A stretch of 11,731 nt of DNA from an uncultured Oribacterium sp. (lineage in GTDB: Bacteria > Bacillota > Clostridia > Lachnospirales > Lachnospiraceae), in assembly GCA_900772695.1 (NCBI GenBank), contig CAAGRO010000284.1:1-11731 (forward strand), given 5' to 3'. Position numbers and translations under genes: made by a program. Shown one piece after another: positions 1 to 5,968 of the stretch. The notes under the pieces were generated by a model. That model searched no databases and was not told the origin of the DNA. It saw only the letters and a list, made by a program, of their open reading frames with translations. The number at the start of each line of letters is the position of its first letter. Within the stretch, counting starts at the first letter, position 1.

Positions 1-2
1 AG

Positions 3-2180
3 CAGAGACCGTTCGGTGATCGTAACGGCCAGAGAAGCGGGGATCGTCCGCAGGGTGGCCGTCCATTCGGCGACCGCAATGGTCAGCAGAGACCGGGGCA
101 GCGTCCGGCAGGTACCGGTTTCGGCACGAGACGTCCGGCAGGCGCAGGTGCTGCACCAGCCGTCGATGTCGCTTCGAAGCCGACACAGAACCGCGTAGCG
201 CATAAGCCGGTAGCTGGAAAGGCCTTTGGAAATAAGAACTTCGATAACGAGAAGGCGGAGGCAGCAAAGCGGAACCGGAACAACCGTAAGCAGAACAAGT
301 ATACGGCAGAGCAGTCCTACGAGAGAGCCGATGAGGTCTCCTACAAGAAGAAGACCGGCAAGGGCGCGTTCATCAAGCCGGAGGTTGTGAAGCCGGTAGA
401 AGAGGAGATCAAGTCCATCACGATTCCTGAGGTGATCACCATCAAGGATCTCGCGGACAAGATGCGCATCAAGGCCGCTGAAATCATCAAGAAGCTCTTC
501 ATGCAGGGCAAGATGGTTACCCTGAATACAGAGATCTCCTACGAGGATGCAGAGAACATCGCCGTAGATTACGAGATTCTCTGCGAGAAGGAGGAGAAGG
601 TCGATGTCATCGCCGAGCTCGTAAAGGATGACGTCGAGGACTCCGATGACGAGATGGTGACCAGACCGCCTGTTGTCTGCGTTATGGGTCACGTCGATCA
701 TGGTAAACCCTCCATCCTCGATGCCATCCGTAATACAAATGTGACCTCACGCGAGGCCGGTGGTATCACACAGTCCATCGGTGCTTACCAGGTAAAGGTC
801 AATGTAAATGATGAAGACAGAGTCATCACCTTCCTCGATACACCGGGACACGAAGCCTTCACCGCAATGCGTATGCGTGGTGCACAGTCGACCGATATCG
901 CTGTACTCGTCGTCGCATCGGATGATGGTGTCATGCCGCAGACCGTCGAGGCGATCAACCACGCGAAGGCCGCCAACACACCGATCATCGTCGCCATCAA
1001 TAAGATGGATAAGCCGACGGCAAATCCGGAGAAGGTAAAGCAGGAGCTGATGAAGTACGACCTCATCCCGGAGGAGTATGGCGGAGACGTCATCTGTGTT
1101 CCGGTATCGGCAAAGACCGGTATGGGCATCGATGACCTGCTCGAGAACATCGTTCTCCAGGCGGATGTGATGGAGCTGAAGGCGAACCCGAACCGTGCAG
1201 CGTATGGCGTTGTCATCGAGGCAGAGCTCGACCGCGGCAAGGGCCCGGTTGCACGTCTCCTCGTTCAGAAGGGTACCCTTCACCAGGGTGATGTCGTGGC
1301 CGTCGGTTCTGCCTATGGTAAGGTTCGTGCGATGACCGATGATAAGGGTAAGCGCATCAAGAAGGCCGTGCCTTCACAGCCGTGTGAGATCCTGGGTCTC
1401 AACTCTGTACCTAACGCGGGTGAGATCTTCCAGGTGAAGGACAGCGAGAAGGAGGCCAAGGCCTACGCTGCTGCTTTCGTCACCGAAAGCAAGCAGAAGA
1501 TGGTCGAGGAGTCCAAGAAGAAGGTATCCCTCGATGCACTCTTCGATCAGATCAAGGCCGGCGAGATCAAGGAGCTTCCGCTCGTGGTCAAGGCCGACGT
1601 TCAGGGTTCTGTAGAGGCTGTCAAGGATGCGCTTGAGAAGATCCGGAACGAGGAGGTAGCCGTAAAGGTCATCCACTCCGGTGTCGGTGCGATCAACGAG
1701 TCCGATGTCGTACTCGCAAGTGCGTCGAACGCCATCGTTATCGGTTTCGATGTCAAGCCGGATGCGACCGCACGTGAGATCGCGGAGCGTGAGCATGTCG
1801 ATGTTCGTCTCTATGACATCATCTATAAGGCGACCGAGGATATCGAGAATGCGATGAAGGGCATGCTGGCGCCTGTCTTCGAGGAGAAGGTGATCGGCCA
1901 CGCCGAGATCCGTCAGATCTTCAAGGCGTCCGGTGTCGGCAACATCGCAGGATGTATGGTCAAGGACGGTCTCGTACAGAGAGGTGCCAAGGCCCGCATC
2001 TTCCGTGGCCCGAAGCAGGAGAAGGTCTGGGAGGGTGCAATCGCATCCGTAAAGCGCTTCAAGGATGATGTAAAGGAAGTCAAGGCCGGCTACGAGTGTG
2101 GTCTTGTATTCGAGGGCTTCAATGAGATCGAACTCGAGGATTATGTTGAAGCATATGTAATGGAAGAGGTTAAGCGTTGA
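3..2180 (+). CDS. infB: Translation initiation factor IF-2 (5' end missing)
   Basis: IF2 is the GTPase that brings initiator fMet-tRNA to the 30S subunit and promotes 50S joining. The frame is open from the left edge, so the true start lies outside the window; 725 codons are visible. Codons from base 3 to about 380 encode a low-complexity Gly/Arg/Gln/Asn- then Lys-rich disordered region. An IF2_N domain follows (around bases 420-600, with IKDLADKMRIKAAEIIKKLF). The GTPase domain carries G1 GHVDHGKP (687-710), the GGIT switch I segment, G3 DTPGH (837-851), G4 NKMD (999-1010) and G5 SAK (1107-1115). IF2 domains II to IV follow and end at a TGA. The GTG at 387 is internal and is not the start. 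The oddity is G1, where the family has GKT followed by S and this protein has GKP followed by S; Thr at that position normally helps bind Mg2+. All other G motifs are intact. It is first in a packed run with rbfA, nrnA and truB-ribF. Confidence 0.97.
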   Translation, partial: QRPFGDRNGQRSGDRPQGGRPFGDRNGQQRPGQRPAGTGFGTRRPAGAGAAPAVDVASKPTQNRVAHKPVAGKAFGNKNFDNEKAEAAKRNRNNRKQNKYTAEQSYERADEVSYKKKTGKGAFIKPEVVKPVEEEIKSITIPEVITIKDLADKMRIKAAEIIKKLFMQGKMVTLNTEISYEDAENIAVDYEILCEKEEKVDVIAELVKDDVEDSDDEMVTRPPVVCVMGHVDHGKPSILDAIRNTNVTSREAGGITQSIGAYQVKVNVNDEDRVITFLDTPGHEAFTAMRMRGAQSTDIAVLVVASDDGVMPQTVEAINHAKAANTPIIVAINKMDKPTANPEKVKQELMKYDLIPEEYGGDVICVPVSAKTGMGIDDLLENIVLQADVMELKANPNRAAYGVVIEAELDRGKGPVARLLVQKGTLHQGDVVAVGSAYGKVRAMTDDKGKRIKKAVPSQPCEILGLNSVPNAGEIFQVKDSEKEAKAYAAAFVTESKQKMVEESKKKVSLDALFDQIKAGEIKELPLVVKADVQGSVEAVKDALEKIRNEEVAVKVIHSGVGAINESDVVLASASNAIVIGFDVKPDATAREIAEREHVDVRLYDIIYKATEDIENAMKGMLAPVFEEKVIGHAEIRQIFKASGVGNIAGCMVKDGLVQRGAKARIFRGPKQEKVWEGAIASVKRFKDDVKEVKAGYECGLVFEGFNEIELEDYVEAYVMEEVKR
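6..86 (+). repeat. Degenerate repeat encoding RPFGDRNGQ in the IF2 N-terminus
   Basis: Bases 6-32 and 60-86 both encode the nonapeptide RPFGDRNGQ, 18 codons apart. The surrounding residues vary on the same Gly/Arg/Asp/Gln theme. Seven of the nine codons differ between the copies, all synonymously (for example aga/cgt, ccg/cca, gat/gac, aac/aat). The peptide is therefore identical while the DNA is not, which points to an old duplication or to selection on the amino-acid pattern. More copies may lie upstream of the window. Confidence 0.7.
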
Positions 2181-2626
2181 AAAAAGGTTCTGTAAAAAAT
2201 ACAAGAATTAACGCAGAGGTCATGCGAGAGCTTTCTGTAGCGATCCGTGACCTGAAGGATCCGCGTGTGTCCCCGATGACGTCGGTCACCGGCGCCGAGG
2301 TCACACCGGACCTCCAGTACTGTAAGGTATATATCTCCGTGCTCGGCAGTGAGGAATCACTGGCGAAGACCATGGAGGGCCTGAAGGCCGCCAGTGGCTT
2401 CCTGCGCCGTGAGCTTGCACAGACCGTCAATCTCCGGCACACCCCGGAGCTTCAGTTCGTCGCCGACCACTCCATCATGTATGGTGCGCATATGGACGAG
2501 CTGATCCGTAAGGTAAACGAAGAGGATGCCGCGAAGCGCAGCCCGGAGGTGGACACTTCGGTATCCGCAGAGGATACAGAATCTTCTTCAGAAGATTCCG
2601 AAGAAGCACCGTCGGACGAAGTGTAA
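2177..2626 (+). CDS. rbfA: Ribosome-binding factor A (30S maturation)
   Basis: RbfA binds the free 30S subunit and helps late 16S rRNA maturation. The 149-residue product shows the family's KH-type fold signatures: RDLKDPRV near residues 24-31, TSVTGAEVTPDLQYCKVYISVLG at 35-57, and ASGFLRRELAQTVNLRHTPELQFVADHSIMYG at 72-103. The start is TTG at 2177, which overlaps the infB stop (TTGA). An upstream AAGAGG at 2164-2169, 7 nt away, supports it, and the overlap suggests translational coupling. Residues from about 115 form an extra tail of roughly 35 residues rich in Glu, Asp and Ser. Typical RbfA proteins are about 115-135 residues, so the tail is an accessory, probably disordered, extension. 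The function call is secure; the role of the tail is unknown. Confidence 0.95.
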   Translation: MKKGSVKNTRINAEVMRELSVAIRDLKDPRVSPMTSVTGAEVTPDLQYCKVYISVLGSEESLAKTMEGLKAASGFLRRELAQTVNLRHTPELQFVADHSIMYGAHMDELIRKVNEEDAAKRSPEVDTSVSAEDTESSSEDSEEAPSDEV

Positions 2627-2655
2627 TTCCGCCGGATATGTTGATATAGATATAT

Positions 2656-2663
2656 GGAGAAGG
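2656..2663 (+). promoter_or_regulatory. Ribosome binding site that sets the nrnA start
   Basis: GGAGAAGG lies 8 nt before the ATG at 2672. The in-frame ATG at 2654 overlaps this motif and has no Shine-Dalgarno sequence of its own, being preceded by an AT-rich stretch. The ATG at 2672 is therefore the better start. Confidence 0.7.
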
Positions 2664-2671
2664 TACGATCG

Positions 2672-3649
2672 ATGAATGAATTTCAGCAGATGATTAATAA
2701 GGCAGACAGTATCTGCATCCTGGGCCATACGAACCCGGACGGAGACTGTCTCGGCTCAACCCTGGGCACGAAGCATTATATTCTGAATCAGTATCCCGAG
2801 AAGAAGGTGAATGTGTACCTGCAGATCGCGAACGAAAAGTATGATTTCCTTCCGGGCATCGATACTATCGTGCATACACCTTCCGATCGGAAGTATGATC
2901 TCTGTATCATCTGTGACTGTAACGGCTATGATCGTGTCGGCGATTTCCGAAGCCTCGCAGAGAATGCGAAGGAGCTGTTTGTGGCGGATCATCACGTTCC
3001 GGGCCCACAGCAGTTCCCGCATGGTTCCATCCGTCCGGATGCTTCGAGTGCCTCCGAGGTCGTCTACGATCTGATGGATACGAGCTTCATCGATGCGAAG
3101 GTAGCCGAGTGCCTCTATCTCGGCATCGCGCATGATACCGGTATCTTCAAGTACAGCTGCACTTCGCAGCATACGATGGAAATCGCCGGCTTCCTGATGA
3201 CGAAGGGCATCGATTTCGGCCGTATCATCGACGACAGCTACTATACGAAAACCTATGCACAGCAGCAGGTGCTCGGTCGCGTGCTGATGGAGAGCCTGAT
3301 GCTGATGGACCATCGCTGTCTCGCCGGCTGGCTGACCTGTAAGGATATGAGGTTCTATCAGGTTACCTCCCGGGATGTAGACAGTATCGTCAGCACCATG
3401 CGGGAGACGAGAGGCATCGACTGTGCGATCTTCATGTATGAAATGAGCAATCAGAACTTCAAGGTCAGTCTCCGGAGCAATAATAATCAGCTCGATGTCG
3501 CGAAGGTGGCGATGACCTTCGGTGGTGGTGGTCACAAAATGGCCGCCGGCTGTACACTTCAGGGCTCCTACCATGATGTGATGAACAACATTACGAAGGA
3601 GCTTTCGAAGCAGATGGATGCACCGGATTTCGTATCCAATCGGCTGTAA
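2672..3649 (+). CDS. nrnA: DHH/DHHA1 phosphoesterase, NrnA-like nanoRNase / pAp phosphatase
   Basis: NrnA-type enzymes degrade very short RNAs and dephosphorylate 3'-phosphoadenosine 5'-phosphate in the cytoplasm. They do the work of Orn in many Bacillota. The 325-residue product (from ATG 2672) has the metal-binding motifs in order: HTNPDGD (19-25), CDCNGYDRVG (81-90), DHH (106-108) and HDTGIFKYS (154-162). The DHHA1 substrate motif GGGGHKMAAG is at 284-293. Length fits the family (about 310-330). The stretch after DHH reads VPGPQQF, where many homologues have S/T-N-x-x-F, a mild divergence. The gene sits between rbfA and truB-ribF, as is usual in Clostridia. It ends 7 nt before the next start, so co-transcription is likely. 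A start at 2654 would add six residues. Confidence 0.93.
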   Translation: MNEFQQMINKADSICILGHTNPDGDCLGSTLGTKHYILNQYPEKKVNVYLQIANEKYDFLPGIDTIVHTPSDRKYDLCIICDCNGYDRVGDFRSLAENAKELFVADHHVPGPQQFPHGSIRPDASSASEVVYDLMDTSFIDAKVAECLYLGIAHDTGIFKYSCTSQHTMEIAGFLMTKGIDFGRIIDDSYYTKTYAQQQVLGRVLMESLMLMDHRCLAGWLTCKDMRFYQVTSRDVDSIVSTMRETRGIDCAIFMYEMSNQNFKVSLRSNNNQLDVAKVAMTFGGGGHKMAAGCTLQGSYHDVMNNITKELSKQMDAPDFVSNRL

Positions 3650-3656
3650 GGAAACT

Positions 3657-5255
3657 ATGGACGGAATTATCAATGTTTATAAAGAGAAGGGCTGGACGAG
3701 CTTCGACGTCACGAAGAAGCTTCGTGCCATCCTTCACGAAAAGAAAATAGGACATACCGGAACCCTCGACCCGATGGCGGAGGGTGTGCTGGTGATCTGT
3801 GCCGGCACGGCAACGAAGCTGGTTTCGTCGATCGAAGCGACGGAAAAGGTCTATGAGGCGGAGATGAAGCTCGGCATCACGACCGATACCGAGGACACGA
3901 CCGGAACGATTCTCCGTGAGCATCCGGTCGATGTCAGCGAAAAGGAGCTCCGCGCAGCCGCGCAGAGCTTCATTGGTTCTTATGACCAGATTCCGCCGAT
4001 GTACAGCGCGAAAAAGGTGAACGGACAGAAGCTCTACGACCTCGCCCGACAGGGAAAGGTCATCGAGCGGAAGCCGAACCGCATCACCATCCACGACATC
4101 ACGGTCGACAGCATTGAGCTGCCATACGTACGGATGACCGTCACCTGCTCGAAGGGCACCTATATCCGTACGCTGATCAAGGATATCGGGGAGAAGCTCG
4201 GCTGTGGTGCTGCGATGTCTGCGCTGAAGCGTACACGTGTCGGTCAGTTTTCGATCTCCGACAGCCGGACCATCGAGGAGATTGCCGGATATGAGGCACG
4301 GGGCGAGCTGATCCGGATCGTGAAGCCACCGATCTATGTTCCGGAGCCGGCCGTCATTTCCTTCGGAAAGTTCGACGGCAGCCACCTCGGGCACCAGCTC
4401 ATCTTCGAGAACATGTTCCGCATCGCGAAGGAGAAACACCGGAAGACGGCGCTCCTGACCTTCAGCGCAAATCCGAAGGTCGTCCTCACCGGCGTCCGTC
4501 AGGATACGATTTCGAGCAGCGATGAGCACCTGACGCGCCTTCGAAACCTCGGCTTCGACTATGTCTTTTCCTATCCCGTGAACCGGGAGACCATGGGCGT
4601 CTCTGCAGAGGATTTCCTGCGCACCGTCCTGGTCGAGGGCATGCATGCGTCGGATATCGTCGTGGGCACAGACTGTACCTTCGGGTATAAGGCGCAGGGA
4701 AATGCCGCGCTCCTCGAAGCACGCGCTCCGAAGTACGGCTACGCGGTCCATGTGATTCAGAAAAAGGAAGTCCTTGACGAGAACGGAAAGGAACGCGAGA
4801 TCTCCAGCAGCTTCATCCGCGAGGAGATCGAGAAGGGCAATGTCGAAAAGGCGGCGGAACTGCTCGGCCGTCATGTAGCGCTGAGCGGTACCGTGATGCG
4901 TGGAAAGGAGATCGGCGCGTCGATCGGTTTCCCAACCGCGAACATCCTTCCGAAGGAAGGAAAGCTGAATCCGAAGCCGGGTGTCTACATCACCCGTATC
5001 CTGATCGGGCAGCAGCTGTACCGCGGCATGACGAATGTCGGGAACAACCCGACCATCGCCGACGATAATCCGACCTCCATCGAGACCTATGTCCTCGATT
5101 ATCATGGGAACCTCTATGGGAAGAAGATCCGCGTCGAGTTTATAAAGCGGCTGCGCGACCAGCATAAGTTCGCCTCGATCGACGAGCTGAAGGCCCAGCT
5201 TGAGAAGGATGTCGCAGCCACGGCAGCCTGGCCGATGGAGCTCGGCAGCATCTGA
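3657..5255 (+). CDS. truB-ribF: Fusion protein: TruB tRNA Ψ55 synthase domain + RibF riboflavin kinase/FMN adenylyltransferase
   Basis: One uninterrupted frame of 532 codons encodes two enzymes that are usually separate neighbours. Residues 1 to about 225 are a TruB core: HTGTLDPMAEGVL with the expected catalytic Asp at 38, YEAEMKLGITTDTED, PPMYSAKKVNGQKLYDLAR (113-131), and KGTYIRTLIKDIG (166-178). TruB isomerises U55 in the tRNA T-loop. The usual C-terminal PUA region is absent; TruB proteins are normally about 300 residues. Residues 231-532 are RibF. The nucleotidyltransferase motif GKFDGSHLGH is at 237-246, SSSFIREEIEKG at 383-394, the flavokinase motif IGFPTAN at 423-429, NVGNNPT at 460-466, and SIETYVLDYHGNLYGKKIRVEFIKRLR at 474-500. 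RibF makes FMN, then FAD. The start is ATG 3657, with TAAGGA at 3647-3652 overlapping the nrnA stop. No stop codon or frame change lies at the junction (around 4320-4350). Both catalytic cores look intact. Confidence 0.93.
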   Translation: MDGIINVYKEKGWTSFDVTKKLRAILHEKKIGHTGTLDPMAEGVLVICAGTATKLVSSIEATEKVYEAEMKLGITTDTEDTTGTILREHPVDVSEKELRAAAQSFIGSYDQIPPMYSAKKVNGQKLYDLARQGKVIERKPNRITIHDITVDSIELPYVRMTVTCSKGTYIRTLIKDIGEKLGCGAAMSALKRTRVGQFSISDSRTIEEIAGYEARGELIRIVKPPIYVPEPAVISFGKFDGSHLGHQLIFENMFRIAKEKHRKTALLTFSANPKVVLTGVRQDTISSSDEHLTRLRNLGFDYVFSYPVNRETMGVSAEDFLRTVLVEGMHASDIVVGTDCTFGYKAQGNAALLEARAPKYGYAVHVIQKKEVLDENGKEREISSSFIREEIEKGNVEKAAELLGRHVALSGTVMRGKEIGASIGFPTANILPKEGKLNPKPGVYITRILIGQQLYRGMTNVGNNPTIADDNPTSIETYVLDYHGNLYGKKIRVEFIKRLRDQHKFASIDELKAQLEKDVAATAAWPMELGSI

Positions 5256-5291
5256 GACCGGGCGAAGCGGCGATGCTCGATCCGAACCGGC

Positions 5292-5320
5292 TGAAATATC
5301 ACGAAAAGGGCGGTATTTCA
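5292..5320 (+). repeat. AT-rich inverted repeat between truB-ribF and the rpsO promoter
   Basis: TGAAATATC (5292-5300) pairs with GGTATTTCA (5312-5320) over 9 positions, one of them a G·U pair, across an 11-nt loop. No T-run follows, so it is not a classic terminator. It ends 12 nt before the -35 box of the rpsO promoter. It could be a 3'-end-stabilising hairpin of the upstream transcript or a protein-binding site; the sequence does not decide. Confidence 0.45.
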
Positions 5321-5332
5321 CTCAATATGCGA

Positions 5333-5361
5333 TTGACAAGCCGAGGCACTTCTGTTAGAGT
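5333..5361 (+). promoter_or_regulatory. Housekeeping sigma promoter for rpsO
   Basis: A perfect -35 box TTGACA (5333-5338) is followed, after 17 nt, by TAGAGT (5356-5361), which matches TATAAT at four of six positions including the first two and the last. Transcription would begin near 5367-5369 and give a leader of about 100 nt before rpsO. Confidence 0.8.
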
Positions 5362-5367
5362 ACATTC

Positions 5368-5466
5368 GTATGCGCGTTGGCATGGTTGCGCGGAACTCCA
5401 TCCGGCAGCTCTGTTAACGTAAGTCGTCACATATCGTGACATAGTTTATCATCAGGAGGATTTACC
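5368..5466 (+). promoter_or_regulatory. Structured rpsO leader with ribosome binding site
   Basis: Two hairpins are visible. TGCGCG (5371-5376) pairs with TGCGCG (5387-5392) through four G-C pairs and two end G·U pairs, with a 10-nt loop. GTCAC (5426-5430) pairs perfectly with GTGAC (5436-5440), with loop ATATC. A strong AGGAGG (5454-5459) lies 7 nt before the ATG. rpsO leaders in several bacteria bind S15 to repress their own translation, using structures that differ between phyla. Whether this leader does so is inference; I did not match it to a known S15-binding fold. Confidence 0.5.
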
Positions 5467-5733
5467 ATGATTTCCAAGGAGAAGAAGACAGCGATCATCG
5501 AGCAGTACGGCCGTAAGGCTGGTGACACAGGTTCACCAGAGGTTCAGATCGCGATTCTGACTGCACGTATCAACGAGCTCACAGAGCACCTTAAGAAGAA
5601 CCCGAAGGATCACCACTCAAGACGTGGTCTTCTCATGATGGTTGGTCAGAGAAGAGGCCTTCTTGCTTACCTTCAGAAGAACGATCTGGACAGCTACAGA
5701 TCCCTCATCGAGAAGCTCGGCATCAGAAAGTAA
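5467..5733 (+). CDS. rpsO: 30S ribosomal protein S15
   Basis: S15 is a primary 16S rRNA-binding protein that organises the central domain (h20-h22 junction) of the small subunit. The 88-residue product is full length for the family. It has the typical pattern TGSPEVQIAILTARINELTEHLKKNPKDHHSRRGLLMMVGQRRGLLAYLQ followed by YRSLIEKLGIRK at the C-terminus. The start is fixed by AGGAGG 7 nt upstream. The gene has its own promoter and terminator, so it can be a single-gene transcript. It lies between ribF and pnp, as in many Bacillota. Confidence 0.98.
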   Translation: MISKEKKTAIIEQYGRKAGDTGSPEVQIAILTARINELTEHLKKNPKDHHSRRGLLMMVGQRRGLLAYLQKNDLDSYRSLIEKLGIRK

Positions 5734-5754
5734 TCGTAAACTTATAAAGAAAAA

Positions 5755-5785
5755 GGGCGGAGATACTTTTCTCCGTCCTTTTTTT
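5755..5785 (+). terminator. Intrinsic terminator after rpsO
   Basis: GGGCGGAGA (5755-5763) pairs with TCTCCGTCC (5770-5778) over 9 bp including one G·U, with a 6-nt loop, followed by seven T (5779-5785). An A-rich run on the left side could allow weaker termination on the other strand. Confidence 0.93.
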
Positions 5786-5789
5786 ATAC

Positions 5790-5795
5790 TATAAT
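5790..5795 (+). promoter_or_regulatory. Candidate -10 box for pnp
   Basis: A perfect TATAAT begins 4 nt after the T-run of the rpsO terminator. At 17-nt spacing the -35 position (5767-5772) reads TTTTCT, a poor match that lies inside the terminator hairpin. Transcription would start near 5802, exactly where the structured pnp leader begins. The strong terminator upstream makes a separate pnp promoter likely. Confidence 0.5.
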
Positions 5796-5801
5796 TATAT
5801 G

Positions 5802-5968
5802 GACTATGTGCCTTTCTGCGATCGTGCACATGGATTTATCGAAATCATCGACAGGGAAGTATCCGAGACCACTGATGAGGCCCGGTTTTCAGCAGGAGCC
5901 CGCTCCGCACGAAGAGGGAGCCTGATCAGTGTTTTTGGACCTCCCTGTCTCTATAAAAGGAGGTACGA
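5802..5968 (+). promoter_or_regulatory. Highly structured pnp leader with a long compound hairpin
   Basis: Three hairpins follow one another. (a) CTATGTGC (5804-5811) pairs with GCACATGG (5826-5833), 8 bp with one G·U, near the predicted 5' end. (b) GATTT (5833-5837) pairs with AAATC (5842-5846), loop ATCG; it shares base 5833 with (a). (c) A long compound helix spans 5850-5949. GACAGGGA (5850-5857) pairs perfectly with TCCCTGTC (5942-5949). TCC (5862-5864) can pair with GGA (5937-5939). CACTGATGAGGC (5870-5881) pairs with GCCTGATCAGTG (5920-5931) at 11 of 12 positions. A small apical stem (GGAG/CTCC) lies at 5895-5906. Five T follow the inner stem, so it could alternatively act as a terminator. 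The ribosome binding site GGAGGT is at 5959-5964. The layout recalls the RNase III-cleaved pnp leader of E. coli; shared function is inference. Confidence 0.6.

Noticed and set aside
387..389. GTG at 387 as the infB start
   Set aside because: The same frame stays open to the left edge with a Gly/Arg/Lys-rich sequence typical of IF2 N-termini, and no ribosome binding site precedes 387.
5247..5277. AGCATC/GATGCT inverted repeat at the truB-ribF stop as a terminator
   Set aside because: It is only 6 bp with a 19-nt loop and no T-run; this could arise by chance.
3591..5321. 576-codon open frame on the minus strand opposite truB-ribF
   Set aside because: The plus-strand gene has clear protein families in the same interval. 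The antisense frame is open because the gene rarely uses the codons whose complements are stops in that frame (TTA, CTA, TCA). Its translation resembles no family I recognise and is rich in Asp, Arg and Leu, as expected from a shadow.
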